From Eutrophocola sp049446715 (GTDB lineage Bacteria > Pseudomonadota > Gammaproteobacteria > Pseudomonadales > Pseudohongiellaceae), in assembly GCA_049446715.1 (NCBI GenBank), contig JBMTQX010000007.1, positions 1-64,000 of the forward strand: DNA of 64,000 bases, written 5' to 3'. Below are positions 35,338 to 44,072 of this stretch, piece after piece. Within the stretch, counting starts at the first letter, position 1. Each line of letters opens with the position of its first letter. Position numbers and translations under genes: made by a program. The notes below the pieces were generated by a model, which had not been told where the DNA came from, did no database searches, and saw only the letters and a program-made list of their open reading frames with translations.

Positions 35338-35346
35338 TGCTATGAT
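35338..35346 (+). promoter_or_regulatory. Extended -10 promoter of purK-purE
   Basis: TGCTATGAT matches the extended -10 form TGnTATAAT in eight of nine positions, counting n, 50 bases ahead of the purK start. No strong -35 and no PurR-like box was seen. Confidence 0.45.
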
Positions 35347-35396
35347 GCGCCGCTTTCCTGACGAAAACACTTCTACCAAGTGGCATCAAGGCATTC

Positions 35397-36536
35397 ATGA
35401 AAGCGTTCTACCAGGACCTCAGACTCGGCATTCTCGGTGGCGGACAACTTGGCCGCATGCTGATCCAGGCCGCGACCAACTTCAACATCCACACCACTGT
35501 CCTAGACCGGGACAACGGTGCGCCATGCGCCGAAGTCGCCAGTGCCTTCCTGGCCGGTGACATCACCGATTTCGATACCGTTTACCGGTTCGGCAAGGGC
35601 ATGGATCTGATCACCATTGAAATCGAAAACGTCAATGTGGATGCCCTGGCACAACTGGAAGCCGAGGGGGTGACCGTGTACCCGCAACCGGCGGTCATCA
35701 ACCTGATCAAGGACAAGCGCACTCAGAAACAGTTTTACCGGAACAACAACATTCCCACGGCCGATTTCGTGCTGGTGGATGATCGTGATGCCATCAGGCA
35801 GCACCTGGACTTTCTGCCGGCCTTCAACAAGCTTGGTACCGGCGGTTATGACGGTGGCGGCGTGCAGCGCCTCAACAGTGAGGCGGATATCGACACGGCG
35901 TTTGATGCGCCCGGCCTGCTGGAAAAATTCATCGATTTTGATTGTGAAGTCTCGGTCATCGCCGCGCGTAATGCCAACGGTGAGGTCAGTATATTCCCGG
36001 CCGTGGAGTGCGTCTTCCACCCGGAGCACAACCTGGTGGATTTCCTGCTGGCACCGGCCAGTGTGGCGCCGGAGATTGAAGCCAGGGCCGAGGCCATTGC
36101 CCGCCGGGTCGTTGAGGCCTTCGGCATCGTCGGCCTGCTTGCAGTTGAAATGTTTGTCACCAGGGATGGGGATGTTCTGGTCAATGAAGTAGCACCACGT
36201 CCGCACAACAGTGGCCACCAGACCATCAATGCCAATGTCACTTCACAGTATGAACAGCACTTGCGGGCCATCTTCGGCTTGCCGCTGGGAGCCACGGCCA
36301 TCACCAAACCGTCTGCCATGGTCAATCTGCTTGGTGCAGACGGCTTTACCGGCCCGGCGATTTACGACGGCCTGGAGACGCTGCTGCGTATCGAAGGGGT
36401 TAGTCTGTTTTTGTATGGCAAGAAAGAAACCCGGCCGCATCGCAAGATGGGGCATATCACTATCGTCGATGACGAACTCACCCACCTGCGCGACAAGGTC
36501 GAGCAGGTCAAAAAAGCAATCAGGGTAATCGCATGA
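35397..36536 (+). CDS. purK: 5-(carboxyamino)imidazole ribonucleotide synthase
   Basis: A 379-residue ATP-grasp enzyme of de novo purine synthesis. It opens with the family's nucleotide motif LGILGGGQLGRMLIQAA; the ATP-grasp core includes NKLGTGGYDGGGV, and a metal-binding NEVAPRPHNSGH is near 265-276. PurK turns AIR, ATP and bicarbonate into N5-CAIR, the substrate of PurE encoded next. The stop overlaps the purE start (ATGA), so the pair is translationally coupled. Confidence 0.96.
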   Translation: MKAFYQDLRLGILGGGQLGRMLIQAATNFNIHTTVLDRDNGAPCAEVASAFLAGDITDFDTVYRFGKGMDLITIEIENVNVDALAQLEAEGVTVYPQPAVINLIKDKRTQKQFYRNNNIPTADFVLVDDRDAIRQHLDFLPAFNKLGTGGYDGGGVQRLNSEADIDTAFDAPGLLEKFIDFDCEVSVIAARNANGEVSIFPAVECVFHPEHNLVDFLLAPASVAPEIEARAEAIARRVVEAFGIVGLLAVEMFVTRDGDVLVNEVAPRPHNSGHQTINANVTSQYEQHLRAIFGLPLGATAITKPSAMVNLLGADGFTGPAIYDGLETLLRIEGVSLFLYGKKETRPHRKMGHITIVDDELTHLRDKVEQVKKAIRVIA

Positions 36537-37024
36537 GCGACAGCAAGCACAAAGTAGGGATTATCATGGGCAGCAGTTCAGACCTGCCGGTCATGCAGCA
36601 GGCAGCAGACATGCTTGCCGAATTCGGTATTGCCACGGAAGTGGCTGTGGTGTCTGCCCACCGTACACCCGAAGCGATGGTGGAATATGGCAAGACCGCA
36701 GCGGACAAGGGCCTGCGCTGCATCATCGCCGGTGCCGGCGGTGCCGCCCATTTGCCGGGCATGGTCGCATCACTGACCACGCTGCCGGTGATCGGCGTGC
36801 CCATCAAATCGTCCAACTCCATCGACGGCTGGGATTCCGTGCTGTCGATCCTGCAAATGCCCGCTGGTGTGCCGGTGGCCACGGTGGCCCTCAATGGCGC
36901 CAAGAATGCGGGTATCCTGGCGGCACAGATGATCGGGGCTTTCGACGAAGCCGTCGCCGCCAGGCTGGCGGATTACAAGCAAGCGTTAAAGGACAAAGTC
37001 AAAGGAATGAATGAAGGGCTTTGA
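36533..37024 (+). CDS. purE: N5-carboxyaminoimidazole ribonucleotide mutase
   Basis: A 163-residue class I PurE. The signature IIMGSSSDLPVMQQAAD is at the N-terminus, followed by VVSAHRTPEAM with the catalytic His and by IAGAGGAAHLPGM. It moves the carboxyl group from N5 to C4 to make CAIR. Length is normal and it overlaps purK by four bases. The 173-base gap after it has repeated GATAA and TTATC motifs but no clear terminator. Confidence 0.96.
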   Translation: MSDSKHKVGIIMGSSSDLPVMQQAADMLAEFGIATEVAVVSAHRTPEAMVEYGKTAADKGLRCIIAGAGGAAHLPGMVASLTTLPVIGVPIKSSNSIDGWDSVLSILQMPAGVPVATVALNGAKNAGILAAQMIGAFDEAVAARLADYKQALKDKVKGMNEGL

Positions 37025-37197
37025 CGACTACGCCAGTAACACGATAGGAAGGATAACGGGGTAAACCGATAAAGCGTCCGATAGCTGGGCCAGCCCCTTT
37101 TTTAAATGACAACTCTGTTTGCAGAACTGCATTTAAAAATTAGGCTGGATTCTCACTAATACCCTCTATCAGTTTATCCCTTTATCGTTTTATCGCC

Positions 37198-38094
37198 CTA
37201 AACCGAAGCCACTTTACTTTCAGCCTTCTCAATGCCCTTGAGTTTCTTCGCGTAAGCCATGAAGCTCAGTGCCGTGAATTTCATGAAGAAGCCATAGATC
37301 AGCGTGACGGCAGCATAGTCCGGTACACCAAGCAGGGTATTGGCCAGCACCAGGGCCAGCGACAGGTTTTGCAGGCCGACTTCGTAGGTAATAGAGATGG
37401 TCTGGTCGACATTCAGTTTGGCCACTCGGGTCAGGCCATAGCCCATGCTCATGCAGACCACGTTCAGGACCAGGGCGGCAACGCCGGCCTGCACCATGTA
37501 CTGTTTCAAGGTATCAATGCTGAAGTAGGTGTTGGTGATGATCACCATGATGAGTATGCCCAGCGCCATTTTCCGCACCGGCTCCACCATGCGTTCGGCA
37601 AAGGCGGGTTTGAACTTGCGAAAGGTCATGCCGAGGCCAATCGGCAGCACCGTGAGCTGGGCCAGGCTGCGCATCATGTTGCCTACCGGAACCTCGAGCA
37701 TGTCACCGGCCTCGGCAAAGGTATCCAGGGCAAGCCAGGCCAGCAGTGGCATGGTTACGACCGTGAACAGGCTGGCAACGGTAGTCAGGGTTACCGACAG
37801 GGCGATATCTCCGCGACTGGCAAAGACGTAGGCATTGGACGTGATGCCCCCTGGGCAGGCGGCAAGCAGGATCAGGCCGATGGCAATCACCGGCGCCGGA
37901 TTCATGACAAAGGCGAGGCCAAAGGCGACTAGGGGCAGCAGGATCAACTGGCCGGCCAGGCCGGTCAGCACAGCCTTGGGCATGATGATGACGCGTAGGA
38001 TGTCATCAATGGACAGGGTCAGGCCCAGCCCCATCATGACAAGAAACAGGCCAAACGGAATGATGATGGTCTGGAACAGTACAGCCGGATCCAT
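37198..38094 (-). CDS. Bile acid:sodium symporter (BASS) family transporter
   Basis: A 298-residue inner-membrane protein with eight or nine hydrophobic helices. BASS features are visible: FGLFLVMMGLGLTLSIDDIL at the N-terminus, ACPGGITSNAYVFASRGD in the core (the crossover motif next to the sodium sites), and ITYEVGLQNLSLALVLAN, which matches the conserved E-G-x-Q-N block. The family imports organic anions with sodium; bacterial members carry pantoate, sulfonates, glycolate or other small acids. ATG 38094 begins at the conserved N-terminus; the frame is open 19 residues further. Confidence 0.88.
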   Translation of the reverse strand: MDPAVLFQTIIIPFGLFLVMMGLGLTLSIDDILRVIIMPKAVLTGLAGQLILLPLVAFGLAFVMNPAPVIAIGLILLAACPGGITSNAYVFASRGDIALSVTLTTVASLFTVVTMPLLAWLALDTFAEAGDMLEVPVGNMMRSLAQLTVLPIGLGMTFRKFKPAFAERMVEPVRKMALGILIMVIITNTYFSIDTLKQYMVQAGVAALVLNVVCMSMGYGLTRVAKLNVDQTISITYEVGLQNLSLALVLANTLLGVPDYAAVTLIYGFFMKFTALSFMAYAKKLKGIEKAESKVASV

Positions 38095-38227
38095 GAAATT
38101 TTTCCCCCGAAAACAACAGACAGCATGATACTGGGGTGACGGCTGGGTCACAAGGAAGGCAAGGCAGAGACCGTGAGCCGGAGAGAGGAGATAAGGGCAC
38201 CCTGTCCAGCTTCAATTTTCACAGAGG

Positions 38228-38268
38228 TAGGTCAGATAAGGCCAAAGGCCGCCATCCGACGTATAACA
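38228..38268 (+). repeat. REP-like palindromic element, CATCCGGC-type
   Basis: Starts GTAGGTCAGATAAGGCC and continues AAAGGCCGCCATCCGACG. It follows the same plan as the elements at 13460 and 43358, with a GGCC stem around AAA. Confidence 0.6.
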
Positions 38269-38306
38269 GCAGTATTAGTTGTAATGTGAATGGCAGGCAA
38301 CTTGTG

Positions 38307-38327
38307 GTCGCCATATAGGATGGCGAC
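38307..38327. repeat. Perfect short hairpin
   Basis: GTCGCCAT-ATAGG-ATGGCGAC, eight-base arms, lies 50 bases ahead of the DUF2452 gene. No T-run follows. It could be an operator or a leader hairpin. Confidence 0.4.
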
Positions 38328-38375
38328 GCCAGCGCCTCATGCCACCTCCGGAAAACGATACGTTATACTCACGAC

Positions 38376-38954
38376 ATGCCAGAAAATCCCAATCCCCAAG
38401 GCAAAGGCCTGGTTCCCCTCCTGCAGGGACTCGACAATCATCGGCTGGACCGGCTGCTGCCGCCCAAGCAGATCGAGCAGGTGCAGATGGAACTGTTTAC
38501 CTCCATGTTTGTGCTCAAGAGCGACATCCGTTTCAATCCGGTGCCTGACCGTTCCTACTTCCTTTACCAGACCGATGGCCGCTTCAAGCTGCTGATGGTC
38601 GGTCCCCGGGAATGGCATACCCCTTACCGCGGCCGCTATATCGGTGAATGTGTCCTGCACCAGGACCGGACGTGGTCCATGGCACTTGATGCGGCCATGT
38701 CCCACGATGAGAAGTTCATGGCTGAGATCACGGCGCAACAGGACAAACTCCAGGCCACCCTGGAAGCGGCGACCTCGGTCGAAGATGTATTGCCGGTGTT
38801 TGAAGCGGAGCTTGGCTACAACAGCCGCCTGCTGGCCTACATCCTGGGCAAGTCACTGGGCCTGTCGATGGGCAGGGCAGGCATACTCGGGTTGAGTTAC
38901 GACGAAGCCCGGGGGCTGTTGACCCATGATGATGCCATTGAATCCAGTGCATGA
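38376..38954 (+). CDS. DUF2452 family protein
   Basis: A 192-residue cytosolic protein. The N-terminal PNPQGKGLVPLLQGL is characteristic of DUF2452 proteins, and the middle (FYLYQTDGRFKLLMVGPREW) fits the same family. No catalytic site is known to me. Its stop overlaps the ATG of the following GDSL esterase gene (ATGA at 38951), so the two genes were built as a coupled pair. Confidence 0.75.
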   Translation: MPENPNPQGKGLVPLLQGLDNHRLDRLLPPKQIEQVQMELFTSMFVLKSDIRFNPVPDRSYFLYQTDGRFKLLMVGPREWHTPYRGRYIGECVLHQDRTWSMALDAAMSHDEKFMAEITAQQDKLQATLEAATSVEDVLPVFEAELGYNSRLLAYILGKSLGLSMGRAGILGLSYDEARGLLTHDDAIESSA

Positions 38955-39547
38955 AGCAGGCAGTCCTGTGGGCCGCCTTCCTATGGGTGGTTGCCTGCGG
39001 CAGTGAACTGGCGCTGGCACCGTTCCGCCGTCTGCAACCCTTCTGGTCTTTGGTGACAGCCTTACCGCCGGCAACGGCGCGCCGGCAGACGGCAGTTATC
39101 CTGCACAGCTTGCGCAACTGATCAATCGAACCGTGATCAATGCCGGTATTTCCGGTGAGGAAAGCGACCAGGGCCGGGCCCGGCTGGCGGGGCTGCTGGA
39201 GCAGCACCAGCCACAACTGCTGATTCTCTCATGGCGGCAACGACCTGCTGCGCAAACGCCCCAAGGCACAACTGGAGAGTAACCTCAAGGCCATGATTGC
39301 TATGGCCCAGGAGCGTGGCATTGCGGTCATCTTGCTGGGTGTGCCCGCACCGGCCATTTTCCTGAGTAGGGAGGCCGTGTATGACACGGGGGCCAATGAA
39401 ACGGGCGTGGTTTTTATCGAAGACCTGGTCGCCGATGTGCTGTCACAGCCAGACAAGAAATCCGATGCCGCACACTCCAATGTGGCGGGTTACCGGGAGA
39501 TGGCGGAAACCATTGCCGGGGTCCTGACCGATCAAGGTGCGATTTAA
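38951..39547 (+). pseudogene. tesA: GDSL arylesterase/thioesterase I, broken by two frame changes
   Basis: Three frames must be joined to rebuild a TesA-like periplasmic esterase. The first (from ATG 38951) gives the signal peptide MKQAVLWAAFLWVVACGSEL. The second, entered between about 39000 and 39045, gives the catalytic block LLVFGDSLTAGNGAPADGSY and INAGISGEESDQG. The third, entered near 39230, gives GGNDLLRKRP, then the tail with DAAHSNVAGY and the catalytic His. All four GDSL blocks are present, so the losses are small: about one base, then two. Either a very recent pseudogene or consensus errors. Confidence 0.85.
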
Positions 39548-39587
39548 CGCTGGGCCGTGTTTTTTTCGAGGCAAGCGCAAAATTGGC

Positions 39588-39596
39588 TGGTATAAT
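39588..39596 (+). promoter_or_regulatory. Extended -10 promoter of the aminotransferase gene
   Basis: TGGTATAAT is a perfect extended -10 (TGnTATAAT), 80 bases ahead of the start codon at 39676. The -35 is poor, as is usual with extended -10 promoters. Confidence 0.65.
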
Positions 39597-39675
39597 GCGC
39601 GCCGTTTTTTTCAGTAAATTCGTTTGCTGTATTTAACAACCTACAATCAACCCACAACACTCACTGGACACTGCC

Positions 39676-40866
39676 ATGTTTGATGCCATCGAAGCGCGAC
39701 CACCGGATCCCATTCTCGGACTTTCTGCAGCGTACAAGACGGACACGAACCCGAATAAAGTCGATCTCGGCGTTGGTGTCTACAAGGATGAAATGGGCAA
39801 CTGTCCGGTGATGACGGCCGTGAAAAAGGCCGAGCGTCGCAAGTGCGATGAGGAAGACTCCAAGGCCTATATCGCCCAGGCCGGCCCGGAAGCCTTCATC
39901 AAGCACACCCTAAACTTGGTGCTGGGCAATGCCCATCCGGTGATCAAGGATGGCCGTCACAGCTGCACGCTGGCGCCGGGCGGTTCCGGCTCTTTGCGCC
40001 TGGCAGCTGAGTTCATCAACAACACAGCTCCTGGCAGCAAGATATTTGTCAGCAACCCGAGCTGGCCGAACCACGTGCCGCTGCTCACCTCAACCGGTCT
40101 GAAGCTGGAGCTGTACCCGTACTACGATTTCGAAAACCACAGCCTGGATTTCGACGCCATGATGGGTTCCCTGAAAACCGCGAAGAAGGGTGACCTGGTG
40201 TTGCTGCACGGCTGCTGCCACAACCCCTGTGGTGCCGACCTGAGTCCCGCCCAGTGGCAGGAAGTCACCGAGCTGGCTGAAATGAACGGCTTTACCCCGT
40301 TCATCGACATGGCTTACCAGGGACTGGGCGACGGCCTGGACGAAGACGCCTATGGTGCGAGGCTGATGGCAGAAAAACTGCCGGAGCTGATCATTGCCAA
40401 CAGCTACTCGAAAAACTTCGGCCTGTACCGCGACCGTGTCGGCGCCGTGACCATCGTGACGGCCAACAGCGAATCGGCCAAAGCGGTCAGCAGCCAGGTG
40501 GTGGCTACGGCGCGTGAAATCTATTCGGTTCCGCCAGCCCATGGCGCCTTCCTGGTGGCCATGATCCTGGATGACGAAGATCTGACCCGCGAGTGGAATG
40601 ACGAGCTGACCGGGATGCGCAACCGCATCAACGGCCTGCGCCGCATGCTGGTGGAGCGCCTGCAGGCTATTGGCGTGGACAAGGACTTCACCTTCATTCA
40701 GAACGAGAAGGGCCTGTTCTCCTTCCTTGGCCTGAGCAAGGAACAGGTAGCGACCATGGTCAACGAGTACAGCATTTACCTGGTGGCGTCTTCACGTATC
40801 AACGTCGCCGGCATCAATGCCAAGAACCTGGACTACCTGGCTGACAGTATCGCCAAGGTGCTTTGA
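39676..40866 (+). CDS. Aspartate/aromatic amino acid aminotransferase
   Basis: A 396-residue PLP-dependent class I aminotransferase of the AspC/TyrB subfamily. Starts with MFDAIEARPPDPILGLSAAY, typical of this branch; the PLP lysine is K246 in NSYSKNFGLY, and the substrate-binding Arg lies in SSRINVAGIN near the C-terminus. It moves amino groups between aspartate or aromatic amino acids and 2-oxoglutarate in the cytosol. Sequence by eye does not decide between AspC and TyrB. Own promoter and own terminator make it a single-gene unit. Confidence 0.93.
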   Translation: MFDAIEARPPDPILGLSAAYKTDTNPNKVDLGVGVYKDEMGNCPVMTAVKKAERRKCDEEDSKAYIAQAGPEAFIKHTLNLVLGNAHPVIKDGRHSCTLAPGGSGSLRLAAEFINNTAPGSKIFVSNPSWPNHVPLLTSTGLKLELYPYYDFENHSLDFDAMMGSLKTAKKGDLVLLHGCCHNPCGADLSPAQWQEVTELAEMNGFTPFIDMAYQGLGDGLDEDAYGARLMAEKLPELIIANSYSKNFGLYRDRVGAVTIVTANSESAKAVSSQVVATAREIYSVPPAHGAFLVAMILDDEDLTREWNDELTGMRNRINGLRRMLVERLQAIGVDKDFTFIQNEKGLFSFLGLSKEQVATMVNEYSIYLVASSRINVAGINAKNLDYLADSIAKVL

Positions 40867-40892
40867 ACACGCTGACCCTGCCTGTCAGGGTA

Positions 40893-40928
40893 ATAAAAAA
40901 GGCGACCTCAACAGGTCGCCTTTTTTGT
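40893..40928 (+). terminator. Rho-independent terminator
   Basis: AAAAAAGGCGACCT-CAAC-AGGTCGCCTTTTTT, starting 28 bases after the aminotransferase stop. The A-run makes it usable from both sides. Confidence 0.9.
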
Positions 40929-40943
40929 GTCCGGAAGAATTCG

Positions 40944-41019
40944 TTCGCGGCTGAAGCCGCTACTACGTTTTGTTATCTGCAGTTGAAACCATCATTGGGA
41001 GCGGCTTGAGCCGCGAACC
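40944..41019. repeat. Inverted pair of Pseudomonas-type REP elements
   Basis: TTCGCGGCTGAAGCCGCTACT at 40944-40964 is matched in inverted orientation by GGGAGCGGCTTGAGCCGCGAA at 40997-41017. Each unit is a hairpin of its own. The sequence is close to the REP element found in many Pseudomonas genomes, and two units facing each other form a REPIN. Confidence 0.8.
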
Positions 41020-41031
41020 TATCCGAATAAC

Positions 41032-43101
41032 CTAGAAATCGAGGTTTACCGTAAGGCCGTAACGTACCGGTTCGCCTAACTGGGTATAACCCCTGGCGGT
41101 GTAATCATCGCGAGGATCGTTGCCGAAATAAAAGCCACGCACGAAGGTGTCTTCATCCGTCAGGTTGCGTCCCCATAGGGTAAGAGTCATGGCATCGCGC
41201 TGGTATCGCAGGCTGGCGTTGAGCAGGGCGTAGCTGTCGGAGCGTGCGTCATGGCTGTCGGAGAAATAGAAGGCATCGCGGCCCTGTACGTTCACATCCA
41301 GTGAAAGGTTGGCATCAAAGTCATAGACCATCCCCAGGGTGTACTGGTAATCCGGAGCGTGTGCCTGCTGGCGTCCGTCCAGGTTGTCGCCGTTGGAATT
41401 GATGAAGTCCTCATAGTCAGCATCGAGCAGGCCCAGGTTGCCATAGAGGGACCAGTGGTCGGTGCTCTGCCACTGGGCGCTGACTTCCAGGCCGCGATTG
41501 GTGCCGCCCGCGGCATTGCCGATGAAGTCGATGAATTCGGCACTGCCGTTATCACGCACGCGCACCGTGGAACTGGAAATCTGCACATCGTCCCGGTCCA
41601 TCCAGAACAGCGCGGCTTGCAGTTGCAGACGGTTGTCCAGTAACAGACCCTTGAAGCCGGCTTCATAGTTCCACAGGGTTTCGGCATTGAATTCACGCAG
41701 GTCGGCATCAAGGCTGCCATCGGTATTGAAACCGCCACTCTTGTAGCCGCGCGAGGCGCTGGCATACAGCAGGCTGCTGCCAGGCAGGGCATAGTTCAGG
41801 CTGATCTTGCCACCGAACAGATCATCATCCGGGGAGAATGCCAGGCCGTTGCTGTCCTGGTACTCCGCGCTGAAACGTTCGCTGCGCAGGCCGATATCCA
41901 CTGAGAAGTTGTCGGTCAGTGTCGTGGTGGTATCGGCATAGACGGCAAGCCGGTCAATGATGAAACGGCTAGTGAAGAGCGCCGGCAGGAAAGTGTAGTC
42001 TCGTGCCAGGTCGACATCCTGGTGCAGGGAATAGATGCCGGCAACCCAGCTGGTGCCCCCCCCCAGCAGGGCACCGGCGTCACTAGACACCAGGCGGACT
42101 TCCCCGCTGAGGGTTTCACGGTCGCGGTAGTACTTGTCGGTTGAGGAATATTCAAACGGGTGGAACCCGGTATAGACCCAGTCTTCGTCATAGCCGTAAG
42201 CAATGTCTGATACCGCAAAGCCGCCGAGAACTTCCAGGGCAAAGGGGGCAAAGCGACTGGTCGTGAAGTTGAGGCTGGCGAGCTTGGTGTCCTGGCGGTC
42301 GAAGCCCGGCTCATCGGACAATGTGTCACGCATGTTGTCCAGGGAAAAGGCATCGTAGCCGTTGTCGAGATCGATCATGGCAGCGGTAAAGTCCAGCTGT
42401 TCGGCGTCAGTCATAAGCCAGCGGAATTTGCCACGCAGGGTGGTTTCTTCCCGGGTGTTGGTGGGCCGGCCAAGAAACAGGTTGTTGCTGAAGCCGTCAC
42501 TTTCCAGTTGCTGCCCTGACACGCGAAAAAACAGGTCATCGGTGGCAGTGCCGGTCAGGAAACCGGCGATGCCACGTTCGCCGGCATTGGCGGCTTGCAG
42601 TTGCACCCCGTACTCGGTTTTCGGCTGTGGCGCTTTGGTCTGCATATTGATCAGTCCGGCCAGGGCATTGGAGCCATAACGGGTGCCTTGGGGACCCATC
42701 AAGACTTCCACCTGTGCCATGTCATAAAGCATGCCGGCGGTACCGATGCCGGAAAAATCCACACCATCGATCATCACGCCCACGGACGCATTCAACGGTT
42801 CCGAAAACTGGCCGCGTTCACCGATGCCGCGGATCTGGATGAAACGTGCGCGGGAAGCGCCGGATGCCAGGTTGACGTTGGGCGTGTTGAGCAGGATGTC
42901 TTCCAGGTGCTGGGCATTCTTGCGTGCCATGACGTCAGCATCGACCACGGCAATACTGGCCGGAATGTCATCCACGGCAGCCTGGCGAAAATCGGCCGTG
43001 ACAATGATTTCTTCCAGGACAGGCTGCGCACATACGAAGGATGCGCAGGGCAGGGTACTGATGGCCAGGAGACGGGCAAGTAACAAGCGCGGTAATGACA
43101 T
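41032..43101 (-). CDS. TonB-dependent receptor under TPP riboswitch control, probable thiamine uptake
   Basis: A 689-residue outer-membrane receptor: signal peptide ending CAQ, plug domain (about 30-150, EEIIVTADFRQAAVDDIP, IQIRGIGERGQF, VEVLMGPQGTRYGSNALAG) and a 22-strand barrel ending in GLTVNLDF with the terminal Phe. The short VLEEIIVTA near the N-terminus is the TonB box. Because a TPP riboswitch lies in its leader, the likely substrate is thiamine or its pyrimidine or thiazole part, taken up when cell TPP is low. No inner-membrane thiamine transporter is in the window. Confidence 0.88.
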   Translation of the reverse strand: MSLPRLLLARLLAISTLPCASFVCAQPVLEEIIVTADFRQAAVDDIPASIAVVDADVMARKNAQHLEDILLNTPNVNLASGASRARFIQIRGIGERGQFSEPLNASVGVMIDGVDFSGIGTAGMLYDMAQVEVLMGPQGTRYGSNALAGLINMQTKAPQPKTEYGVQLQAANAGERGIAGFLTGTATDDLFFRVSGQQLESDGFSNNLFLGRPTNTREETTLRGKFRWLMTDAEQLDFTAAMIDLDNGYDAFSLDNMRDTLSDEPGFDRQDTKLASLNFTTSRFAPFALEVLGGFAVSDIAYGYDEDWVYTGFHPFEYSSTDKYYRDRETLSGEVRLVSSDAGALLGGGTSWVAGIYSLHQDVDLARDYTFLPALFTSRFIIDRLAVYADTTTTLTDNFSVDIGLRSERFSAEYQDSNGLAFSPDDDLFGGKISLNYALPGSSLLYASASRGYKSGGFNTDGSLDADLREFNAETLWNYEAGFKGLLLDNRLQLQAALFWMDRDDVQISSSTVRVRDNGSAEFIDFIGNAAGGTNRGLEVSAQWQSTDHWSLYGNLGLLDADYEDFINSNGDNLDGRQQAHAPDYQYTLGMVYDFDANLSLDVNVQGRDAFYFSDSHDARSDSYALLNASLRYQRDAMTLTLWGRNLTDEDTFVRGFYFGNDPRDDYTARGYTQLGEPVRYGLTVNLDF

Positions 43102-43202
43102 GGACTACTCCGGTGTTCATTGTGACCGGATCAGTATGGCAGCGAGGATAACAGGGAAACGGGGCATCAACCCCATGAACGAAACGCGAGAGCGGTTTCG
43201 CT

Positions 43203-43282
43203 TTCCTATTCCTCCGCCGGTATTGTCCGGGTCAGGTTCAAAGGGTTTGATCTCAGGCCGTAGCCACCCCTTAGGAAGCTCG
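43203..43282 (-). ncRNA. TPP riboswitch (thi-box)
   Basis: On the minus strand the element has all core parts in order: GGGGTGGC and GCCTGAGAT for the first arm (CTGAGA at 43251-43256), then ACCCTTTGAACCTGA (43232-43246), and CCGGACAATACCGGCGGAGG. This matches the thi-box consensus closely. It ends about 100 bases ahead of the TonB receptor start. By the known mechanism, TPP binding would lower expression of the receptor. Confidence 0.95.
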
Positions 43283-43357
43283 ACACTTTAACGCCACGGG
43301 TCGCAAGTCGCAAGTGTGGGGTTCAGATTCAGAGCATGATAATTAAGGTGAATAGGC

Positions 43358-43466
43358 TGTAGGCCGAAAAAGCGAGGCGTCATCCGGCGTATTGCCTGCG
43401 ATGCGAGGTAAAGGGGTGTAATGTTGGTTGCCGGATGACGGCTCTTTGAGCCTCTTGCGACCTACA
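43358..43466. repeat. Inverted pair of CATCCGGC-type REP elements (REPIN)
   Basis: TGTAGGCCGAAAAAGCGAGG followed by CGTCATCCGGCG (43358-43390) faces its inverted partner GCCGGATGACGGCTCTTTGAG followed by CGACCTACA (43429-43466). Both ends match the single element at 13460. The pair lies between the riboswitch and the NadR-like gene, overlapping the last codons of the latter. Confidence 0.65.
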
Positions 43467-44010
43467 AATCTATCAGCGCCAGGGCCTGCTCCAGGCGCTG
43501 TGCCTTGTCGCCACGCATCACCGTGTAGTGCAGATCGAAATACGCCAGCTTCTGTTCGTACAGCGCAAACAGTTCGGCACGGTCATTGGGGTTTTCCCGC
43601 AACGGGTCCGGTTCCCAGGGAATGCTGTAGTCGCACAGCAGGTAGTGACGAGGGTTGGCTTCATTGACGCCCAGGAACGTTTCCACAATTTCGGCGAGGC
43701 AATGGCCAAAGCGCACTTCACTCCAGACGATGATGACAAGCAGGTCGGTATCACACACGACCCAGTCAGGTTTTCCAACCAGCTGTGCCAGTTCGGCCTG
43801 CTGTTGTGCCTGAGCAATGGCCAGCAGGTCGGCTTCGCGGTAATGAAAACGGGCGTTGGCGGCCATTTTCTCTTGCAGGTAAGGGCGGCTGCATTCGGCC
43901 ACCAGTGGCGCACCCAGGGCGCCACTGAGATCCTGCGCGAGGGTGGTTTTGCCACAGGATTCCGGGCCGGTGAGCACAAGCAGGTTAGTGATGGGGCTTC
44001 TCCGCTGCAA
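43462..44010 (-). CDS. NadR-like P-loop ATPase/kinase (AAA_28)
   Basis: A 182-residue protein with a Walker A loop GPESCGKTT (residues 15-23) and a Walker-B-like WVVCDTDLLVIIVWSE. The pattern matches the C-terminal kinase domain of NadR, which phosphorylates nicotinamide riboside, and the AAA_28 group. The nucleotidyltransferase part of NadR is absent. It lies directly upstream of a TPP-controlled receptor; similar kinases accompany vitamin uptake genes in other bacteria, so a vitamin or nucleoside kinase is plausible, but the riboswitch does not control this gene. Confidence 0.7.
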   Translation of the reverse strand: MQRRSPITNLLVLTGPESCGKTTLAQDLSGALGAPLVAECSRPYLQEKMAANARFHYREADLLAIAQAQQQAELAQLVGKPDWVVCDTDLLVIIVWSEVRFGHCLAEIVETFLGVNEANPRHYLLCDYSIPWEPDPLRENPNDRAELFALYEQKLAYFDLHYTVMRGDKAQRLEQALALIDL

Positions 44011-44072
44011 ACAAAATCAACATGCCCCCATTCTAGCAGGCATCGGTTAACCTGCCGGGGGCATGGATCAGA

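Noticed and set aside
37025..37197. Possible terminator after purE
   Set aside because: GCTGG-G-CCAGC has a one-base loop and only five pairs; repeated GATAA/TTATC motifs form no convincing stem.
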